Below, piece after piece: positions 20,889 through 25,081 of a DNA stretch of 25,081 bases. The position numbers and the translations under genes were made by a program. The stretch comes from a virus. The stretch lies in the IMG/VR virus record IMGVR_UViG_3300030107_003679, positions 1 to 25,081 of that record. The stretch is one strand, 5' to 3'. The notes below the pieces were generated by a model. The model was not told the DNA's origin, searched no databases, and was given only the letters and a program-made list of their open reading frames with translations. Numbering within the stretch: the stretch's first letter is position 1; each line of letters begins with the position of its first letter.

Positions 20889-21331
20889 TAAGCGATAATT
20901 TAGAACAAAAAGTTTGTGAACAGCTAAAATTACATGAAGGCTTTGTTTCTCATGTATACGAAGATTCAACACCTGAAAAATACTTAACCATAGGTTACGG
21001 TCGATTAGTAGACAGCCGTTTAGGTGGTGGCATATCCCAACAAGAAGCAGAATATCTTTTAGTAAATGATGTTAAAAACTGCGTAAAAATACTTTCAAAA
21101 GAAATAGATGCTTGGTCCGAACTGAGCGAAAACAGAAAAATAGTTTTAATTAACATGTATTTCAATCTTGGTAATAGATTATTTAAGTTTAAAAACATGC
21201 TAAATGCTTTACATGCAAAAAATTATGTAGAAGCTGCTGACCAAATGTTGGACAGTAAATGGGCAGAGCAGGTTAAGGGGCGTGCTCAGGATCTAGCTCA
21301 TATTATGAAAACTGATAGCATACACGAATAA
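20885..21331 (+). CDS. Endolysin: T4-type lysozyme (GH24 muramidase)
   Basis: Cleaves the MurNAc-GlcNAc bond of peptidoglycan at the end of infection. The catalytic E-D-T arrangement is visible: E18 in 'KLHEGFV', D27 in 'VYEDSTP' and T35 in 'LTIGYGR'. E18-D27 spacing equals E11-D20 of T4 lysozyme, with a two-residue insertion before the Thr. 'INMYFNLGNRLFKFKNMLNA' matches the conserved C-terminal helical part. At 148 residues it is close to T4 lysozyme (164). It has no signal or SAR segment, so it needs a holin. It overlaps the upstream holin candidate by four bases. Confidence 0.93.
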   Translation: MISDNLEQKVCEQLKLHEGFVSHVYEDSTPEKYLTIGYGRLVDSRLGGGISQQEAEYLLVNDVKNCVKILSKEIDAWSELSENRKIVLINMYFNLGNRLFKFKNMLNALHAKNYVEAADQMLDSKWAEQVKGRAQDLAHIMKTDSIHE

Positions 21332-21379
21332 TCTATATCTAGCTTAAATCAAAACAACGAGATAGAATATCTTAATGTT

Positions 21380-23254
21380 ATGGCTATAAAAAAATTAAGC
21401 TTCAAAGCAGGTATTGACAGAGAAGGAACCGCTTACGATTCAGAGGGTGGTTGGTTTGACTGTAACTTAGTAAGATTTAGATTTGGTCGACCAGAAAAAT
21501 TTGGTGGTTGGCAAAAACTTACAAGTGACACATATCAAGGGACAGCTAGAGCCTTACATAACTGGATAAGTAACACAGGTGAAAAATATTTAGGGGTTGG
21601 TACAAATCTAAAATATTATGTTGAGTTCGGCGGTACTTTTGCTGATATAACACCAATTCGTAAAACTTCTACAGATAGCATTACTTTTGGTGCAACAAAT
21701 GGTTCTAGCACCATAACTGTGACTGATAACAGTCACGGCGCAGTAGCAGGTGATTTTGTTACTATAAGCGAAGCAGTTTCTTTGGGTGGCAACATAACAG
21801 CATCAGTTTTAAATACTGAACACCAAATAGTTACAGTGCCAACCGCTAATACTTACACTATAACAGTATCAGCTACAGCTAATAGTTCTGATGCTACTTC
21901 AGGGGGAGGCGGTAGTGGTGTAGATGGTGTTTATCAAATAAACGTTGGTTTAGATGATTTTGTTGCTGGTACAGGTTGGGGCGTAAATGGGTGGAATACA
22001 GGGACTTGGGGCTCAACTAACTCTTTATCTTCACTGAATCAACTTAGATTATGGTCACACGATAATTTTGGTGAAAATTTAATAATCAACGCAAGAGGGG
22101 GTTCCATTTACAGATGGGTAGAATCAGACGGTACGGGCACAAGAGCTGTACAATTATCAACAGTAGGTAGTGCAAGTAAAGTGCCTACAGTAGGTTTGCA
22201 AGTTTTAACGTCAGAAACCGATAGGCATTTGATAGTTTTAGGAGCAGATCCTATATCAGGCGGTAATAGGACTGGTACTATTGATCCTATGTTAGTTGCT
22301 TTTAGTGATCAAGAAAATGAAATAGAATTCAATCCAACAGTAACAAATACAGCAGGTTCTGTCAGGTTATCGTCAGGTTCACAAATTATTGGTGGCGTAA
22401 AAGCAAGACAAGAAATAGTAATTTTTACAGATACTTCTGTTTATAGTATGCAATTTATAGGGCCACCTTTTACTTTTTCTATAAATTTAATAGATAATTC
22501 TACTGGGTTGATTGGTCCCAAAGCTGCTATAACAGCTCCTGGTGGTGTATTTTTTATGTCATACGATAGTTTTTATTTGTATAGTGGTGCAGTACAAAAA
22601 ATACCTTGCTCGGTAAAAAACTTTGTATTTAACGATCCTACTAACGGCCTTAACGTAGATCAAGCTTTTAAAATTTTTGCTTTTTCTAATAAAGAACACA
22701 ACGAGGTCGGTTGGTTTTATCCTGGTAAAAAAGATTCAGATGGTAACACAAATTCAGAAATAAACCGTTATGTCATATATAATTATGAAGACGGTATTTG
22801 GTATTATGGACAGTTGGTGAGGACTGCTTGGTTGGACTCAGGAGTTGAACCTTTCCCACAAGCCGTCAAAGCCCCAAATTTATTTCAACACGAAGTAGGC
22901 TTTGATGACGACGGATCAGAAATGACTGGTGTATTTATAGAGTCAGCTGATATTGATGTAGAAGATGGAGAACAATTTGTTTTTGTAAGCAAACTCATAC
23001 CTGATTTCAAATTTATATCAGAGCAAGAGGGTAATGTAAAACTAATTACAAAAACACGTAATTTCCCTGGTGACTCACTCAGTCAAAGTTCTAGTTCAGT
23101 AATCACCCCGTCTACACAACAAGCGTTCATCAGATCAAGAGGCAGACAATTTGTCCTTAGAGTTGAATCTAATGATGGTGACGCTGGTAATATTGGAGCA
23201 GGATGGAGGTTAGGTGCTACTAGATTAGAACTTAGAAGCGACGGGAGAAGATAG
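21380..23254 (+). CDS. P22 gp10-like packaged-DNA stabilisation / tail hub protein
   Basis: The 624-residue protein has the start 'KLSFKAGIDREGTAYDSEGG' followed by 'WFDCNLVRFRFGRPEKFGGW', a hallmark of P22 gp10-like proteins in marine and enteric podophages. The rest is repeated beta strands, consistent with a beta-propeller or nozzle component; 'WYYGQLVRTAW' and 'NRYVIYNYEDGIW' look like propeller blades. In P22, gp10 sits below the adaptor and closes the particle. A Thr/Ser-rich insertion at about residues 95-180 may be a domain added to the core. The last residues 'GAGWRLGATRLELRSDGRR' match the family end. Confidence 0.75.
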   Translation: MAIKKLSFKAGIDREGTAYDSEGGWFDCNLVRFRFGRPEKFGGWQKLTSDTYQGTARALHNWISNTGEKYLGVGTNLKYYVEFGGTFADITPIRKTSTDSITFGATNGSSTITVTDNSHGAVAGDFVTISEAVSLGGNITASVLNTEHQIVTVPTANTYTITVSATANSSDATSGGGGSGVDGVYQINVGLDDFVAGTGWGVNGWNTGTWGSTNSLSSLNQLRLWSHDNFGENLIINARGGSIYRWVESDGTGTRAVQLSTVGSASKVPTVGLQVLTSETDRHLIVLGADPISGGNRTGTIDPMLVAFSDQENEIEFNPTVTNTAGSVRLSSGSQIIGGVKARQEIVIFTDTSVYSMQFIGPPFTFSINLIDNSTGLIGPKAAITAPGGVFFMSYDSFYLYSGAVQKIPCSVKNFVFNDPTNGLNVDQAFKIFAFSNKEHNEVGWFYPGKKDSDGNTNSEINRYVIYNYEDGIWYYGQLVRTAWLDSGVEPFPQAVKAPNLFQHEVGFDDDGSEMTGVFIESADIDVEDGEQFVFVSKLIPDFKFISEQEGNVKLITKTRNFPGDSLSQSSSSVITPSTQQAFIRSRGRQFVLRVESNDGDAGNIGAGWRLGATRLELRSDGRR

Positions 23255-25081
23255 TGGCTAAACTGCTACAAACTAATTTACCCTTTGCTCAAGGCCCTAA
23301 TGTCACATCTGAGACCTTCAACCAACTTGTAAGGGTCTTAGAAATAAATTTAGGCTCGGTTGATCCTGATAACACTTTACAGCTGACCACGGCTGAAAGA
23401 GACACTCTGAACTTTAATATAGGTCAGATCATCTATAACACTTCTACTACGACTTTACAGTATTGGGATGGTTCTGCTTTTCAAAACATATCATCTACAG
23501 GTGCTATCACATTAAACATAACAGATGGTTCCAGCAGTATTGCAATAGATCTATTTAGTGAAACTCTATCCTTGCTAGGGGGTACAGGATTAACCGCTAC
23601 AGCTTCAGGTAATGGTGTTACTTTTGCAATAGATTCTACAGTAGCAACTTTAGTAGGATCTCAAACTTTAACCAACAAGACTATAGATGTTGATAATAAT
23701 ACATTATCAAATATAGAAATAGATAACTTCAAAGCTTCTGCTATTGTGACAGAATCAGAGGGTATTGCATCCAACGATAATGATACTAGTGTACCGACCT
23801 CTGCTGCTGTTAAAGACTTTGTAGATACACAAATAACTGCCGAGGATTTAGATGTTACTGACGGTTCTGCTAGTATAGCGATCGACCTTAACAGCGAAGT
23901 ATTAGGTATTTTAGGTGGTACAGGTTTGACTTCTAGCGCATCAGGCAATAACGTTACTCTTTCTGTTGATGCTGCACAATCTCAAATAACAACTGTAGGT
24001 ACGTTAGATTCTGGTGCAATTAGTTCTGGTTTTGGTGCAATAGATATCGGCTCTTCAAACTTGACCGCTACGGGCACTATTTCGTTAGGAGCTACTTCTT
24101 TCAACGATAACAATATTACAAACGTAGGTTCTATTGCTCTAGACACAATTACAAATGATGGTACAGATATTACATTAGATTCTAGTGGCGATATTATTTT
24201 AGATGCAGACGGCGCAGACATTTTGTTAAAAGATGCTGGGACAACCTTTGGTGAGCTAACTAATTCTTCGAGTGATTTTATAATTAAATCTAGTGTTAAT
24301 AATAAAGATATTATCTTCAAAGGTGTTGACGATAGTAGTGCTATAACTGCTCTGACATTAGATATGTCTGATGCCGGTTCAGCAACTTTTGCTAGTAATG
24401 TCACTATTTCAGGCAATCTAACGGTTTCAGGTACCACTACAACTATTAACACTACTAACTTAGAAGTTAAAGACAAGAACATAACTTTAAATTTTGGTGC
24501 TGGAGATACCTCGTCTAACGCTAACGGTGCAGGTATAACCATACAAGACGCAGTAAGTGCATCAACAGACGCTACTATCTTGTGGGATAGTACAAACGAC
24601 GAGTTTGATTTTTCACACAAAATTACCACACCATCTATACAAACATCAGGAGCATCAACTATTGATGAATTAACAGTTTCTAATGATACAAACTTAAGTG
24701 GTGGTCTAGATGTAGCTGGTGATGTGACTATAGCCGATAAACTAGGACATACAGGCGATAGCAACACTTTTTTTAGATTTCCTAGTGCCGATACAGTAAC
24801 AATAGAAACAGCAGGATCGGAAGCTTTTAGAGTAGATAGTTCGCAACTAGTAGGGATTGGCACAACGTCACCCAGCCAACCTTTAACAGTTAAAGCAGAC
24901 AATACAAGTGCTAAATCTATAGCTTTAATTTCAAGAGATGCTAATGATGTAGCAGGTTTACAATTTGTTAAAACTAATGGCAATCAAAATGCTCTTGTAG
25001 ATGTGACAGGTGAGAATCTAAGATTTTACACAGGCACTACAGAACGTATAAGAATAGACAGTTCAGGCAACTTGGGTATCG
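23254..25081 (+). CDS. Tail fibre protein, 5' part (runs off the window)
   Basis: The frame opens with GTG overlapping the previous stop (TAGTG) and stays open for 609 codons to the right edge, so the gene is incomplete here. The N-terminus 'KLLQTNLPFAQGPNVTSETF' is probably the virion-anchoring part, followed by Thr/Ser/Asp/Gly-rich beta sequence. A 38-residue unit is present twice (23521-23634 and 23857-23970). Near the edge are 'VGIGTTSPSQPLTV' and 'ERIRIDSSGNLGI', typical of trimeric phage fibres and often found ahead of an intramolecular chaperone or receptor-binding tip. It would recognise the host surface. Confidence 0.8.
   Translation, partial: MAKLLQTNLPFAQGPNVTSETFNQLVRVLEINLGSVDPDNTLQLTTAERDTLNFNIGQIIYNTSTTTLQYWDGSAFQNISSTGAITLNITDGSSSIAIDLFSETLSLLGGTGLTATASGNGVTFAIDSTVATLVGSQTLTNKTIDVDNNTLSNIEIDNFKASAIVTESEGIASNDNDTSVPTSAAVKDFVDTQITAEDLDVTDGSASIAIDLNSEVLGILGGTGLTSSASGNNVTLSVDAAQSQITTVGTLDSGAISSGFGAIDIGSSNLTATGTISLGATSFNDNNITNVGSIALDTITNDGTDITLDSSGDIILDADGADILLKDAGTTFGELTNSSSDFIIKSSVNNKDIIFKGVDDSSAITALTLDMSDAGSATFASNVTISGNLTVSGTTTTINTTNLEVKDKNITLNFGAGDTSSNANGAGITIQDAVSASTDATILWDSTNDEFDFSHKITTPSIQTSGASTIDELTVSNDTNLSGGLDVAGDVTIADKLGHTGDSNTFFRFPSADTVTIETAGSEAFRVDSSQLVGIGTTSPSQPLTVKADNTSAKSIALISRDANDVAGLQFVKTNGNQNALVDVTGENLRFYTGTTERIRIDSSGNLGI
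23521..23970 (+). repeat. Duplicated 38-residue module in the tail fibre
   Basis: Copies at 23521-23634 and 23857-23970 share 27 of 38 residues by my count, including TDG, SIAIDL and LGGTGLT. They lie 336 bases apart and suggest domain duplication within the fibre shaft. Confidence 0.75.

Noticed and set aside
23982-24983. 333-codon open frame on the minus strand
   Set aside because: It lies fully antisense to the tail fibre. Its Val/Ser/Leu/Pro-rich sequence is the mirror of Asp/Thr/Gly/Asn codons, with no ribosome binding site or motif.

Overview
The window is a large part of the genome of a tailed double-stranded DNA phage (or a prophage or metagenomic phage contig) with a podovirus-type virion. 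The evidence is a P22-type portal, a large terminase, a scaffold/capsid block, short-tail adaptor proteins, a P22 gp10-like protein and fibre-like proteins, with no tape measure, sheath or tail-tube genes. The DNA is visibly AT-rich. Several small basic proteins and fibre motifs resemble those common in marine podoviruses and uncultured marine viral contigs, so an AT-rich marine bacterial host (SAR11-like or similar) is a reasonable inference but is not shown by the sequence. No replication genes, integrase, tRNA, CRISPR array or insertion sequence was recognised.

Layout. (1) 1-683: two small leftward genes of unknown role. (2) 684-1043: a divergent control region with candidate promoters on both strands and a 19-bp imperfect direct repeat. 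(3) 1044-1685: a small conserved phage gene, a possible 22-residue membrane peptide and an AC-rich non-coding stretch. (4) 1686-12115: the packaging and head module. It holds an unknown helical protein, a long Pro/Gly/Met-rich protein that appears to continue in the -1 frame through an A10 run, the large terminase, a 57-residue protein, the portal, small proteins, a GroES-like co-chaperonin, the scaffold, a head-decoration candidate and the major capsid protein, closed by an intrinsic terminator. (5) 12133-12189: a terminator followed at once by a good sigma70-type promoter, which splits the late region in two. (6) 12247-15876: small structural candidates and a run of very basic lysine/arginine-rich proteins. 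A thermonuclease-family enzyme and a compact SET-domain (protein-lysine methyltransferase-like) gene lie among them. (7) 15876-20347: connector/adaptor proteins, a zinc-ribbon protein, a Rossmann-like (MptE/DUF115-like) protein and fibre-like structural proteins. (8) 20364-21331: the lysis cassette (small acidic protein, 32-residue membrane peptide, holin candidate, T4-type lysozyme). (9) 21380-25081: the P22 gp10-like protein and the start of a long tail fibre that runs off the right edge.

How it works together. Most rightward genes overlap by 1-17 bases (TAATG, ATGA, TAGTG junctions), so they are probably transcribed and translated as long coupled operons. TerL and portal package DNA into a scaffold-built shell, possibly helped in folding by the co-chaperonin. 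The adaptors and gp10-like protein close the portal, and fibres complete the particle. The lysozyme and holin candidates release it. The most unusual parts are the SET-domain gene next to lysine-rich repeat proteins, which could be a phage 'chromatin-like' or basic-protein modification system (inference), and the A10/hairpin frameshift signal just before the terminase gene.
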